The position numbers were made by a program, and so were the translations under genes. This document shows, piece by piece, positions 1-8,563 of a DNA stretch of 64,000 nt; the stretch's first letter is position 1; every line of letters starts with the position of its first letter. The stretch is from an uncultured Flavobacteriales bacterium (GTDB taxonomy: Bacteria; Bacteroidota; Bacteroidia; Flavobacteriales_D; Parvicellaceae), in contig CALSRM010000003.1 of the NCBI GenBank assembly GCA_943788755.1, forward strand, positions 1,240,001 through 1,304,000. Reading direction: 5' to 3'. Under the pieces are notes generated by a model. It was not told where the DNA came from and did no database searches. It saw only the letters and a list, made by a program, of their open reading frames with translations.

Positions 1-99
1 TATCGACCTGCCAACCACTTTAATAAGTCATTTTCAAAATTGCATCTTATCGCGGATGTTAATACCGCTGCTCATATTGAAATTGGGTACATACCATAA
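1..99 (+). CDS. C-terminal end of an unidentified protein (5' partial)
   Basis: Frame 1 is open from the window edge to a TAA at 97-99, giving 32 residues that end HIEIGYIP. The composition and the short final stretch with aromatic residues would fit the last strand of an outer-membrane beta-barrel, but this is a guess. It is followed by a strong bidirectional terminator hairpin at 157-203, which supports a real gene end here. Nothing more can be said about function. Confidence 0.4.
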   Translation, partial: YRPANHFNKSFSKLHLIADVNTAAHIEIGYIP

Positions 100-156
100 A
101 TATAATACCTAAATATTTTTAGGTAAGTGATAAAGAATATACCGAGACTTTATTGC

Positions 157-203
157 AAAAAAAAGCCTCTCTTTTCGATAGCTATCGGAAAGAGAGGCTT
201 TTT
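157..203. terminator. Bidirectional intrinsic terminator
   Basis: A-rich run, then GCCTCTCTTTTC, a GATAGCTATC core and the complementary arm GAAAGAGAGGC followed by T6. The near-perfect inverted repeat has A/T tracts on both sides, so it can end transcription of the plus-strand gene ending at 99 and of the minus-strand tRNA-Lys. Confidence 0.8.
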
Positions 204-204
204 G

Positions 205-277
205 TGATTCAGCTGGGGTTCGAACCCAGGACCCCATCCTTAAAAGGGATGTGCTCTACCAGCTGAGCTACTGAATC
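205..277 (-). tRNA. tRNA-Lys (anticodon TTT)
   Basis: On the minus strand the cloverleaf is complete. The acceptor arms GATTCAG and CTGAATC pair over seven bases, the D arm is GCTC/GAGC, the anticodon stem is CATCC/GGATG around the loop CTTTTAA, and the T arm is CTGGG-TTCGAAC-CCCAG with discriminator A. The anticodon TTT reads lysine AAA/AAG codons. The gene has no encoded CCA. A TTG-N19-TATATTTG promoter lies just upstream and a terminator hairpin just downstream, so it is a monocistronic tRNA. Confidence 0.97.
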
Positions 278-317
278 AAGATGTCAATTTTCGCTATCGA
301 TTTTCTATTAGCGGGTG

Positions 318-347
318 CAAATATACTAGCATTATTTAATTTCACAA
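318..347 (-). promoter_or_regulatory. Bacteroidota-type promoter of tRNA-Lys
   Basis: On the minus strand: TTG at 347-345, a 19-base spacer, then TATATTTG at 325-318. This fits the known Bacteroidota sigma-A consensus (-33 TTTG, -7 TAnnTTTG). The predicted start lies about 35 bases upstream of the mature tRNA end. Confidence 0.75.
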
Positions 348-441
348 GTTCGGAATAAAAAAAATAAAGGAATATTTCTAGCTTTGTTATCCGAAACCTT
401 TTTTAGCTTTATCTAAAGCGTAAGAAGAATAATTAAACAGT

Positions 442-1845
442 ATGAAATTCAGTATTATAACATTAGAAATTAAGCAGGAACTAATAAATGTTGTAGGAGA
501 TAATTATTGCTTTACTGAAAAAAACCGTTTAGAAGATTATTGCCACGATGAAACGGAGGATCTAAATTTCCCACCAGAAATTGTAGTTAAACCAGCAAAC
601 ACAAATGAAGTGAGTGCGATTATGAAACTAGCATCTAAGTACAACATTCCGGTCACTCCCTGTGGTGCCCGAACCGGTTTGAGCGGAGGTGCTTTGTGTG
701 TTCATGGTGGTATAGCGCTTTCAATGGAGCGTTTTAATAAGATTATACAAATAGATGAGGATAATCTTCAGGTAGTTACGCAAAGTGCTGTTATTACACA
801 AGAATTGCAAGAGGTTGTTCAAGAAAAAGGATTGTATTATGCTCCTGACCCTTCAAGTAGGGGTACTTGTTTTATTGGTGGAAATATTGCTGAAAACGCG
901 GGCGGCCCGAGAGCAGTAAAATATGGTGTAACAAAAGACTTTGTGTTAAATCTTGAAGTGGTTTTGCCAAATGGAGAAGTAATAGAAACAGGCGCTAATA
1001 CATTAAAAAACTCAACGGGATATAACCTTACTCAATTAATGGTTGGAAGTGAAGGAACCTTGGGAATTGTTACCCAAGCTACACTCAAATTAATTCCCTG
1101 TCCAAAGCACAATATGCTAATGTTGGTGCCTTTTACTTCAGCAGAGAAAGCTTGTGAAGCCGTAGCTTCAATATTTAAAGCTGGAATTACTCCTTCCGCA
1201 ATGGAATTTATGGAAAGAGATGCAATTCAGTGGACAATGGACTTTACAAAAGAAAGTCCTGTTAAATTAAAAGATAATGAACAAGCACATTTATTAATAG
1301 AAGTAGATGGAAACGATACGGAGGTCTTATTTAAAGAATGTGAGGTAATTGCCTCGGTGGTTGAAGAATTGGATTGTGGAGAAATAATGTTTGCTGAAAC
1401 AGAAGCACAAAAAGACGCCTTGTGGTTTTTACGAAGAAGGGTAGGAGAGGCTGTAAAAGCTACTTCTATTTACAAAGAAGAAGATACAGTAGTGCCGAGA
1501 TATAATTTACCTAAGTTGCTTAAAGAGGTTAAGTCTATTGGTGCTAAGTATGGATTTAAATCTATTTGTTATGGCCACGCAGGTGATGGTAATTTGCATA
1601 TTAATATTATTAAAGGCGATATGACAGATGATGCCTGGAATAATGAATTATCAAAAGGGATTAGAGAGTTATTTGAACTAACGGTTGAATTAGGAGGTAC
1701 GCTTTCGGGAGAACACGGAATTGGCTATGTTCAGAAACATTATATGGATATTGCTTTTTCGGATGTCGAACTTAATCTTATGAAAGGGATAAAAAATATA
1801 TTTGATCCGAAGGGGATTTTGAATCCAGGGAAAATATTCGCATAA
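442..1845 (+). CDS. FAD-linked oxidase, GlcD / D-2-hydroxyacid dehydrogenase family
   Basis: A 467-residue flavoprotein of the VAO/PCMH type, expected to oxidise a D-2-hydroxy acid (glycolate, D-lactate or D-2-hydroxyglutarate). The FAD-binding_4 half carries PCGARTGLSGGALCVHGG near residue 73 and FIGGNIAENAGGPRAVKYG near 143. The FAD-oxidase_C half carries YGHAGDGNLHINI near 378 and SGEHGIG near 421, the usual GlcD signatures. The length is normal for a single-subunit GlcD. It is monocistronic: a TAGCTTTG -7-like box lies at 379-386 without a clear -33, and a terminator follows. No GlcE/GlcF partners are adjacent, so the exact substrate cannot be told. Confidence 0.9.
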   Translation: MKFSIITLEIKQELINVVGDNYCFTEKNRLEDYCHDETEDLNFPPEIVVKPANTNEVSAIMKLASKYNIPVTPCGARTGLSGGALCVHGGIALSMERFNKIIQIDEDNLQVVTQSAVITQELQEVVQEKGLYYAPDPSSRGTCFIGGNIAENAGGPRAVKYGVTKDFVLNLEVVLPNGEVIETGANTLKNSTGYNLTQLMVGSEGTLGIVTQATLKLIPCPKHNMLMLVPFTSAEKACEAVASIFKAGITPSAMEFMERDAIQWTMDFTKESPVKLKDNEQAHLLIEVDGNDTEVLFKECEVIASVVEELDCGEIMFAETEAQKDALWFLRRRVGEAVKATSIYKEEDTVVPRYNLPKLLKEVKSIGAKYGFKSICYGHAGDGNLHINIIKGDMTDDAWNNELSKGIRELFELTVELGGTLSGEHGIGYVQKHYMDIAFSDVELNLMKGIKNIFDPKGILNPGKIFA

Positions 1846-1876
1846 AAAAACCTGCTTTGAAAAAAGCAGGTTTTTT
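1845..1876. terminator. Intrinsic terminator between convergent genes
   Basis: AAAAAACCTGCTTT, a short A loop, then AAAGCAGG and T6. It is symmetrical and lies between the converging FAD oxidase and POT transporter genes, so it probably serves both. Confidence 0.8.
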
Positions 1877-1894
1877 ATTATTGAAGTTCTAATG

Positions 1895-4141
1895 TTATTT
1901 AATACCCTGCATCCATTTTTTCATTAATGGAGAAACAATAAAAGCTAGAATTGCAAACATAAAAGAGATCAATGCTATTTGAGCAAATATCTTAGCGTAT
2001 GTTGCAAGACCTCTAATTGGGCCCACTTGTCTTTTGTGACTTTCTAGAGCTGAGTTAAAAGAAAAAGCTGCCTTCGCCCATTCCGCGTTGTCTGCTAGCA
2101 TATTCGTTTCCATATCTATAAGTAATCCCGCTTTGTCTTTCCATTTTTTGGTAACTTTCTTCAATTCATGTTCCCTTTTCTCTTCAGACATAGATGTGTC
2201 TTTTTTCGCCATTAAATCATAAGCTTCTTCAAAAGATCTCATATTTGATTTTTCTTGGAAAACTTGATTGTAACGATGATAGCCTAATATCAATTTTCTG
2301 TTTTCAAAACTATTCAGAGTTATTAATGTTGGCGTTAACTTATTAGAAGCTTCCACGATCGGTCCTTTCGCTGCGATCCATGATTCATTAACGCCATCCA
2401 TTAAGTCAAAGGTATTGTTGTATGAATCTAGCTGAGCAGTTTCTGGGTATTTCACTCTAGCCTCATTTAGGATAAACAAAGTATCTGATGTTTTAAAGTC
2501 TATTTTAGCAGAACTTAATGAGTCTGTATATTTTGAAATAGCACCAAATGTTTCTTTCCTTAAAACAGTGGTACTTTCGTTTGATTCAATAGAAACGCTT
2601 TTCCAATGTATGTTTGTATCAACAATTAATCCGTGTGCTTTATCATATTCATAACTAAATTGGCCTACTGCATTTTGATCACATCCTGAAGCCCAAGTAG
2701 CAAAATTAAAAAATAAGTTATTCTCTTGCACATATTCAGTTTCACTAACGGCAGGAATAGTCATTTTTGCAATAACCCCAGATATATGATGAGCAAAGGA
2801 TGAAGATAAAAACCAAACTCCCATCATAAAGGATACAAGAAAAGCAGGAGATAACTCCGTTACCTTAGATAAACCAATTGGAGAAGCAAAGAGCTCACCC
2901 GTAGTAATTAGTAAATAACCTATCATTAAGAACATCATTGGCACTAATCCAGTTGTTCCCATATAAGGAGCACTCATAGCGAATACCAAAAACCCTAGTC
3001 CTAATTGTAAAATACCTAAACCAAACTTAATAGTAGTATTCGGGTTTTTTCTCTTTTTATCCAACCATACCCACATCATTGAGAATGGCACAGCTAGTAA
3101 GATGATATAACCTGCATTTATGGAATTGGTTTGAGCTGCATTTAACAGGACAAGGTCGACATTTTTCTCAGCAAATAATGTTAATGATGAACCAGCTTGC
3201 TCAAAGAAAGACCAGAATATTGTAATAAAGAATGTCAATACTATAATAGCTCCTAATTTCTTAATATCTGATTTATTTAATTTTGTTGCAGAGAGGTATA
3301 CTAGATAAATTAATACCAGACTAAGCAAAGTCCATAATAGGAATTCCATCAACTTAAGATGTACGAAAGGAACTTCAATTTCACTTTTGTTTACTAAATA
3401 AGCAAATACAGGAACGGAAGCAAATGCCATAACATAAACCCATACAAGAATATTAAACCCGAAAAATTTCTTTTCTTTATATGGAGCAGGTTGATGCCCT
3501 TGATCTCCAAAAACGTTTTTTCTATCTCCTCTCCAAAAAACAATTATACCGGCAAGCATTCCGATACCAGCGGCAGCAAAACCATAATGCCATCCATAAG
3601 AATGACCTAACCATCCACAAACTAAAGGAGAAAGAAAAGCACCAAGGTTAATTCCCATATAGAAAATGGTGAAACCAGCATCTCTTCTTTTATCACCTTC
3701 CTGATATAAATTTCCTACTAGAGTCGAAATGTTTGGCTTGAAGAAACCATTACCAATAATTAATAATCCAAGAGAGAGAAAGAATATTGATTCACTTTCA
3801 AATGCCATGGTAAAGTGACCAATACACATCAGAATTCCACCAAGCATCACAGAGTTTTTCTTTCCAATTATTCTATCGGCAAGCATTCCTCCAATCGCTG
3901 GAGTAAAGTAAACTAAAGCTCCATAAGCAGCATAAATAGAGAATGCAACCTCCTCACCGTTCATCAAATCTTTAAAGAGTTGAGTTGCTAAATACAGAAC
4001 CAATAAGGCTCTCATTCCATAGAAACTAAAACGTTCCCACATTTCAGCGAAAAACAAATAAAATAGCCCTTTAGGGTGTCCGAACATTTCTCCTTGCTCA
4101 CTTATTTTTAAATTTTCGTTATTTACAGTTTCTTCACTCAT
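1895..4141 (-). CDS. POT/PTR2-family proton-coupled oligopeptide transporter with a large insert
   Basis: An inner-membrane major-facilitator importer of di- and tripeptides. The family signature EMWERFSFYGMRALLVLYL stands near residue 33, and GNGFFKPNISTLVGNLY near 130 matches the PTR2 motif. Many hydrophobic helices follow. At 748 residues it is far longer than the usual 450-500. The extra part, roughly residues 465-705, is hydrophilic and charged and sits just before the last membrane helix (ISFMFAILAFIVSPLM). Long POT proteins are known in Bacteroidota, but the role of the insert is unclear. Transcribed alone. Confidence 0.9.
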   Translation of the reverse strand: MSEETVNNENLKISEQGEMFGHPKGLFYLFFAEMWERFSFYGMRALLVLYLATQLFKDLMNGEEVAFSIYAAYGALVYFTPAIGGMLADRIIGKKNSVMLGGILMCIGHFTMAFESESIFFLSLGLLIIGNGFFKPNISTLVGNLYQEGDKRRDAGFTIFYMGINLGAFLSPLVCGWLGHSYGWHYGFAAAGIGMLAGIIVFWRGDRKNVFGDQGHQPAPYKEKKFFGFNILVWVYVMAFASVPVFAYLVNKSEIEVPFVHLKLMEFLLWTLLSLVLIYLVYLSATKLNKSDIKKLGAIIVLTFFITIFWSFFEQAGSSLTLFAEKNVDLVLLNAAQTNSINAGYIILLAVPFSMMWVWLDKKRKNPNTTIKFGLGILQLGLGFLVFAMSAPYMGTTGLVPMMFLMIGYLLITTGELFASPIGLSKVTELSPAFLVSFMMGVWFLSSSFAHHISGVIAKMTIPAVSETEYVQENNLFFNFATWASGCDQNAVGQFSYEYDKAHGLIVDTNIHWKSVSIESNESTTVLRKETFGAISKYTDSLSSAKIDFKTSDTLFILNEARVKYPETAQLDSYNNTFDLMDGVNESWIAAKGPIVEASNKLTPTLITLNSFENRKLILGYHRYNQVFQEKSNMRSFEEAYDLMAKKDTSMSEEKREHELKKVTKKWKDKAGLLIDMETNMLADNAEWAKAAFSFNSALESHKRQVGPIRGLATYAKIFAQIALISFMFAILAFIVSPLMKKWMQGIK

Positions 4142-4317
4142 AATTGATATGGATTTTTTACGAGTCCGAAAGTACAGTTTTTTTTTTAAATGGTAAGTTG
4201 AGAATCAGTTTTGAGCGATATCTTTTACCGTTCCATCTAAATTATTTGATTTATGTCTATAAAAAGATGTGGTTATTAGCTTGTTAATGATATTTTTGTG
4301 AGCCAAAATAAAAGACA

Positions 4318-6219
4318 ATGAAATTAATACAACTTTCTACTTTCGTATTTATTCTCATATTAACTTCTTGTGGAACACCTAATAAAGAAGAAGTAACGGA
4401 TGCGTCTAAAGTTGCTGAAGAATCCAATTCATTTGACAGAGTTTGGTCTGAAGATGAAATAGATTATCATACATTATCTAATTATATGGATGTATATGTT
4501 TCGCATATACATTTAGACGTTGAAATTTCATTTGATGAGAAAAAATTATTCGGTAGCGCTACGCACACTATTGAGAATCCTTGCAATAAAGACATAATTG
4601 TTTTTGATTCTCGATCTTTAGATATTACATCAATTACCCTAAATGATGGAGAGGAAGCTACTTATGAAATGGGAGAATATGACGAGTTATTAGGAGAGTC
4701 TATAACGGTACACATTAAAGAAGATACTAAAAAGGTTAAGATTAATTATTCTACTTCTGAAGGGACTCGTGCATTGGATTGGTTAGTTCCAGCTCAAACA
4801 GCGGGTAAAGAAAATCCGTTTATGTATACACAAGGACAAGCTGTACTAACAAGAACATGGATTCCATGTCAAGACACTCCCGGACGAAGAATAACATATT
4901 CTGCAAAAGTTAAAGTTCCTAATCACTTAATGGCAGTAATGAGTGCTTCAAATCCTACAGTTAAAAATGAATCTGGGGTTTATGATTTTGAAATGAATCA
5001 GTCTATTCCGACTTATTTAATGGCTATTGCAGTAGGTGATCTAGAGTTTATTGAAATTGATGAAAGAACGGGTGTCTATTCTGAACCATCTATGATTGAG
5101 GCCTGTAGATATGAGTTTGGTGATATGGGTAAAATGGTGGACGCAGCGGAAGGTCTTTATGGAAAATACCAGTGGGAAAGATACGATGTAATCGTATTGC
5201 CTCCAAGCTTTCCATTTGGAGGAATGGAGAATCCAAGATTAACTTTTGCGACACCAACTATCATAGCTGGCGATCGTTCTTTAACAACTTTAGTAGCGCA
5301 TGAGTTGGCGCATTCATGGAGTGGGAATTTGGTTACAAACTCTAACTGGAATGACTTCTGGTTGAATGAAGGTTTTACAATGTACTTCGAAAGAAGAATT
5401 ATGGAAGAGCTTTACGGTAAAGACTATGTAGACATGCTCGCCTTATTAGGATATCAAGATTTACAAGCCTCTATATCTTCTCTAGAACCTAAAATGCAAA
5501 TGCTGAAGCTAAAAATGAAAGGTATTGACCCCGATGAAGCAATGACGGATATCGCTTATGAAAAAGGATATTCTTTTTTACGTTTAATTGAAGAACTTGC
5601 TGGACGTGAAAAGTTTGACGTTTTCATAAAGGATTACTTTACTACACATAAATTCCAAACAATGACAACGGAGGTGTTCGTTACATATCTTCAAGAGAAT
5701 TTATTGGAGCCAAATAGTATAGAGTTTAATTTGAATGAATGGGTTTACGAATCGGGACTTCCTGAAAACTGTCTTGTTGTTGTTTCTGAAAGATTTAATT
5801 CGGTTGAAGCTCAATTAACTTCATTTTATGAAACAAATAATGCGAATTCTGTTACTCCTAAAGATTGGTCAACGCATGAGTGGTTGCACTTTATTCGTCA
5901 TTTTAAGCCGGAAACCACAGTAGATCAACTGGCTATATTGGATGATGCTTTTCATTTAACACAATCAGGTAATTCTGAAATAGCGGCTATCTGGTTTGAA
6001 AAAAGTGTTAACGCTGGTTATGATAAAATTGATGTTGAGTTAGAAGCATTTTTAATGAGAGTAGGTAGAAGGAAATTTTTACAACCGCTTTACAATGCGT
6101 TAGCAGCAACCCCCGAAGGAAAACAAAAAGGCTTGGACATCTACGTTAAAGCTAGAGATAACTATCACTTTGTATCTGTGAGTACAATCGACGCAATTCT
6201 CGGTTATTCACCGATTTAG
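4318..6219 (+). CDS. M1-family zinc aminopeptidase, leukotriene A4 hydrolase type, lipoprotein
   Basis: 633 residues. The N-terminus is a lipoprotein signal (LILTSCG, Cys near 18), so the enzyme is likely membrane anchored. The zinc motif HELAHSWSGN lies near residue 327 with the third ligand in WLNEGF near 350. The substrate-binding motif is FGGMENPRLTFATPT (near 300), which is characteristic of LTA4H/aminopeptidase B rather than the GAMEN of PepN. The C-terminal helical domain after about residue 500 matches Leuk-A4-hydro_C. Expected role: removal of N-terminal residues from peptides outside the inner membrane. This complements the peptide transporter encoded divergently upstream, although a functional link is only inferred. 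Confidence 0.92.
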   Translation: MKLIQLSTFVFILILTSCGTPNKEEVTDASKVAEESNSFDRVWSEDEIDYHTLSNYMDVYVSHIHLDVEISFDEKKLFGSATHTIENPCNKDIIVFDSRSLDITSITLNDGEEATYEMGEYDELLGESITVHIKEDTKKVKINYSTSEGTRALDWLVPAQTAGKENPFMYTQGQAVLTRTWIPCQDTPGRRITYSAKVKVPNHLMAVMSASNPTVKNESGVYDFEMNQSIPTYLMAIAVGDLEFIEIDERTGVYSEPSMIEACRYEFGDMGKMVDAAEGLYGKYQWERYDVIVLPPSFPFGGMENPRLTFATPTIIAGDRSLTTLVAHELAHSWSGNLVTNSNWNDFWLNEGFTMYFERRIMEELYGKDYVDMLALLGYQDLQASISSLEPKMQMLKLKMKGIDPDEAMTDIAYEKGYSFLRLIEELAGREKFDVFIKDYFTTHKFQTMTTEVFVTYLQENLLEPNSIEFNLNEWVYESGLPENCLVVVSERFNSVEAQLTSFYETNNANSVTPKDWSTHEWLHFIRHFKPETTVDQLAILDDAFHLTQSGNSEIAAIWFEKSVNAGYDKIDVELEAFLMRVGRRKFLQPLYNALAATPEGKQKGLDIYVKARDNYHFVSVSTIDAILGYSPI

Positions 6220-6281
6220 TATTACCATTCTTCCGGTAAAGTCTTTATTCAAAATTAGTGTCGGATTGGATTAAATCTTTA

Positions 6282-6303
6282 ACTTTGGGTAACAAAGTAC
6301 TTT
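6282..6303. promoter_or_regulatory. Operator/promoter-like motif, copy 1
   Basis: ACTTTG, four variable bases (GGTA), then ACAAAGTACTTT. It contains the palindrome AAAGTACTTT and, overlapping upstream, a TAACTTTG -7-like box. It starts 35 bases before the ATG of the membrane-protein gene. A second copy differing at three bases lies at 7299-7320, just beyond the winged-helix gene. It is a plausible self-regulatory site for that regulator. Confidence 0.5.
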
Positions 6304-6316
6304 TAATCGAATTTTT

Positions 6317-6976
6317 ATGACTAAAAAAGAAGAACAATTAGGGCATTTATCCGAGATAAAAAACATGATGGAAAAATCATCTCGGTTTTTATCATTAAGT
6401 GGGTTAACAGGTATATTTGCGGGGATATATGCTCTGGTAGGCGCATACTTAGTTTATAGTGACTTTAACATTATATCTTCTGATGCTGCTAGCGTTACTT
6501 ACTCTGAATTTATTAAAACCGCCAATTCTGGAACCGATTCGGTAATTCTGAAAATTCAATCACTATTTACCATAGGAGCAATTGTTTTGGTGTTATCGCT
6601 TGTTACAGGTTATATATTTACAAGTAGAAAGGCAAAGAAGCAAAATTTAAATGTTTGGGACAGTACCACCAAAAGAATGGTTGTTAGTCTTTCTATTCCC
6701 CTAATTGCTGGCGGCATATTTTGTTTAATTTTAATTAAGCACGAAGTGGTAGGTTTAATTGCTCCTGCAACCCTTATTTTTTACGGACTAGCATTGTTAA
6801 ATGCAAGTAAGTACACATTTAACGATATTAAATATTTAGGGGTTTTGGAAATTGTTTTAGGTTTAGTTTCTGCATATTATATAGGAAGAGGTCTTCTTTT
6901 TTGGGCAGTTGGATTTGGTATTCTTCATATCGTATATGGAACTGTAATGTATTATAGATACGATCAGAACAAATAG
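6317..6976 (+). CDS. Unknown integral membrane protein partnered with a winged-helix regulator
   Basis: 219 residues, not recognised as a named family. It starts with a short charged segment (KKEEQLGHLSEIKNMMEKSS). About six hydrophobic segments follow, near residues 27-47, 82-102, 125-143, 146-165, 175-190 and 194-212. The stop codon is only 8 bases before the winged-helix gene, so the two form an operon. The pair resembles the common arrangement of a small ArsR/HTH_34-type repressor with a membrane protein whose transcription it controls. What is sensed or moved cannot be told from the sequence. Confidence 0.8.
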   Translation: MTKKEEQLGHLSEIKNMMEKSSRFLSLSGLTGIFAGIYALVGAYLVYSDFNIISSDAASVTYSEFIKTANSGTDSVILKIQSLFTIGAIVLVLSLVTGYIFTSRKAKKQNLNVWDSTTKRMVVSLSIPLIAGGIFCLILIKHEVVGLIAPATLIFYGLALLNASKYTFNDIKYLGVLEIVLGLVSAYYIGRGLLFWAVGFGILHIVYGTVMYYRYDQNK

Positions 6977-6984
6977 TAATTTCG

Positions 6985-7278
6985 GTGCAAGGGTTTAATC
7001 AATTAAATAAAGCTTTTGATAGTCGTGTAAGATTAGGTCTTATGTCTATCCTGGTTGTGAATGATTGGGTTAGTTATAAAGAGATAAAAGAAAACCTCAG
7101 CCTAACAGACGGTAATTTGGCAAGTCATGTCTCATCATTAGAGAGAATTAAATACATAGAGATAAAAAAACAGTTTGTTGGAAAGAAACCGCAAACTTCC
7201 TATAAAGCTACTAAATCGGGGAGAAAAGCGTTTGCTGACCATATAGATGGATTAGAAAAGATACTGAAAAGACAATAA
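6985..7278 (+). CDS. Winged-helix DNA-binding transcriptional regulator (HTH_34-like)
   Basis: 97 residues with a GTG start 8 bases after the upstream stop. The sequence FDSRVRLGLMSILVV, then YKEIKENLSLTDGNLASHVSSLE and KKPQTSYKATKSGRKAF reads as a MarR/ArsR-like winged helix (helix 1, recognition helix, wing), the PF13601-type transcriptional regulator. No metal-binding cysteines or ligand domain are visible. It probably acts as a dimer on the palindromic motif that occurs before the operon and right after this gene. A membrane protein and a repressor in one transcript suggest autoregulation. Confidence 0.85.
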   Translation: MQGFNQLNKAFDSRVRLGLMSILVVNDWVSYKEIKENLSLTDGNLASHVSSLERIKYIEIKKQFVGKKPQTSYKATKSGRKAFADHIDGLEKILKRQ

Positions 7279-7298
7279 TTTTTTTTATTTATGTTTAA

Positions 7299-7320
7299 AC
7301 TTTGAAAAACAAAGTACTTT
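7299..7320. promoter_or_regulatory. Operator/promoter-like motif, copy 2
   Basis: ACTTTG, AAAA, then ACAAAGTACTTT; only three of 22 bases differ from the copy at 6282-6303. The core extends to the perfect 14-base palindrome ACAAAGTACTTTGT. It lies 20 bases after the winged-helix gene, and no open gene follows for more than 300 bases. Confidence 0.5.
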
Positions 7321-7637
7321 GTAAATTATTAATCTAGGGAAATATCACATGTATCTTAGATTTTTTAGTAGAATATTTCTCACCGAAGGTAATTAACATC
7401 TTTTGAAAAAATGATTAGTATATTGAACTCACGTTAGTTATTGGATACCGAATTGTTTCAAGAATTGTCAAAAAAAAAGCTGACAGATCAAAGCTGATTG
7501 ATATTCCCCTCAATTCATCCATAAATAAAGGTAATAATCTCATTTCGAACATATTTATTTAAGAGAATAGTAAAAAACCCTTACTATTATTAAAATATTT
7601 CTATTTTTGCTGAATAGGAACATTCAAAAATCAAGAA
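7321..7637. other. Non-coding stretch after the second operator-like motif
   Basis: No credible gene: the longest reading frames here are under 25 codons. It holds an inverted repeat AATAGTAA/TTACTATT at 7565-7588 and a TATTTTTG -7-like box at 7602-7609, placed about right to start transcription of the lipoprotein gene at 7638. The -33 element is not evident. It may be the remains of a lost target gene of the winged-helix regulator. Confidence 0.4.
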
Positions 7638-8546
7638 ATGAAAAAAAATATACTTAAATGGAATCTAATAGCCTTAATCGGCGTGTTAATTGGTTTTTCA
7701 AGTTGCGGGGAAGAGATTAGTGTAGAAAAGGAAATAGAAAAGGAAATAGAAAAGGAAATAGTTCTGGATATGCCAGAATTAGATCCAGATATGGCTTATT
7801 CAGTTCCAACTCCTAATGAGTTGTTTGCAGTAATAAAAGAAACAGGTGTGTCATATGATGGAACGATTTTAAATTTACCTGTTAATAGTGAGAAGTATTC
7901 CACTAAAAAAATCCAAGCTCTTAATTTTGGTGTTTATTTTGCTGATTTGGCTTTTGCTAGTAGCTTTGAAGAAAATGCTTCAATTCTGAGTTATTTTGCT
8001 ATAATTAAAGTTTTAAGTGATGAGCTAGGAATCTCCAATGCGTTGGATGCAGCGATTTACGAAAAAGTTGAAATCAATCTTGAAAATGATGATTCTGACT
8101 CTTTATTGTTTCTTTCAAATGACACTTATTTTCAAGCGTATTCTTATTTAGAAGACAATGAAAGAGGCTCGACTTTGGCATTAATTGTGCTAGGAGGGTG
8201 GATTGAAAGTTTATATATAATGACCAACCTAGGAGAGTATGAAGAAGGGAGTAATTTAGTAGCTCGAATCGGAGAACAAAAACTTACCATTGGAAATTTA
8301 ATGGGGTTTATGATGAAATACCAAGACGATTCAAATGTTGCTGAAGTAATGGAAGAATTAGCAGACATTGAAGAATTATTTTGGAGTTTTGAAGAGGAAG
8401 AAGGTGATGATGTTTCAACCTCACAAGAAGATGATGTATATGTTCTTTCAGGGGGGGCTACAATTATGGTTTCTGCAGAACAATATGAAAAATTAAAAGA
8501 ATTAGTTTCTAAATTAAGAAACGAGATAATTGAAGGAGAGCTTTAA
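7638..8546 (+). CDS. Unknown exported lipoprotein
   Basis: 302 residues with a lipoprotein signal ending IGFSSCGEE (Cys near 24). Directly after the cysteine a 12-base tandem repeat encodes EKEIEKEIEKEI, a charged spacer. The rest is mostly helical and acidic (for example SFEEEEGDDVSTSQEDD near residue 252) with no recognised motif or enzyme signature. The 17-base gap to the next gene suggests the two exported proteins are co-transcribed. Orthologues are likely restricted to related Flavobacteriales. Confidence 0.8.
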   Translation: MKKNILKWNLIALIGVLIGFSSCGEEISVEKEIEKEIEKEIVLDMPELDPDMAYSVPTPNELFAVIKETGVSYDGTILNLPVNSEKYSTKKIQALNFGVYFADLAFASSFEENASILSYFAIIKVLSDELGISNALDAAIYEKVEINLENDDSDSLLFLSNDTYFQAYSYLEDNERGSTLALIVLGGWIESLYIMTNLGEYEEGSNLVARIGEQKLTIGNLMGFMMKYQDDSNVAEVMEELADIEELFWSFEEEEGDDVSTSQEDDVYVLSGGATIMVSAEQYEKLKELVSKLRNEIIEGEL

Positions 8547-8563
8547 AATATAAAATTTAAGTT

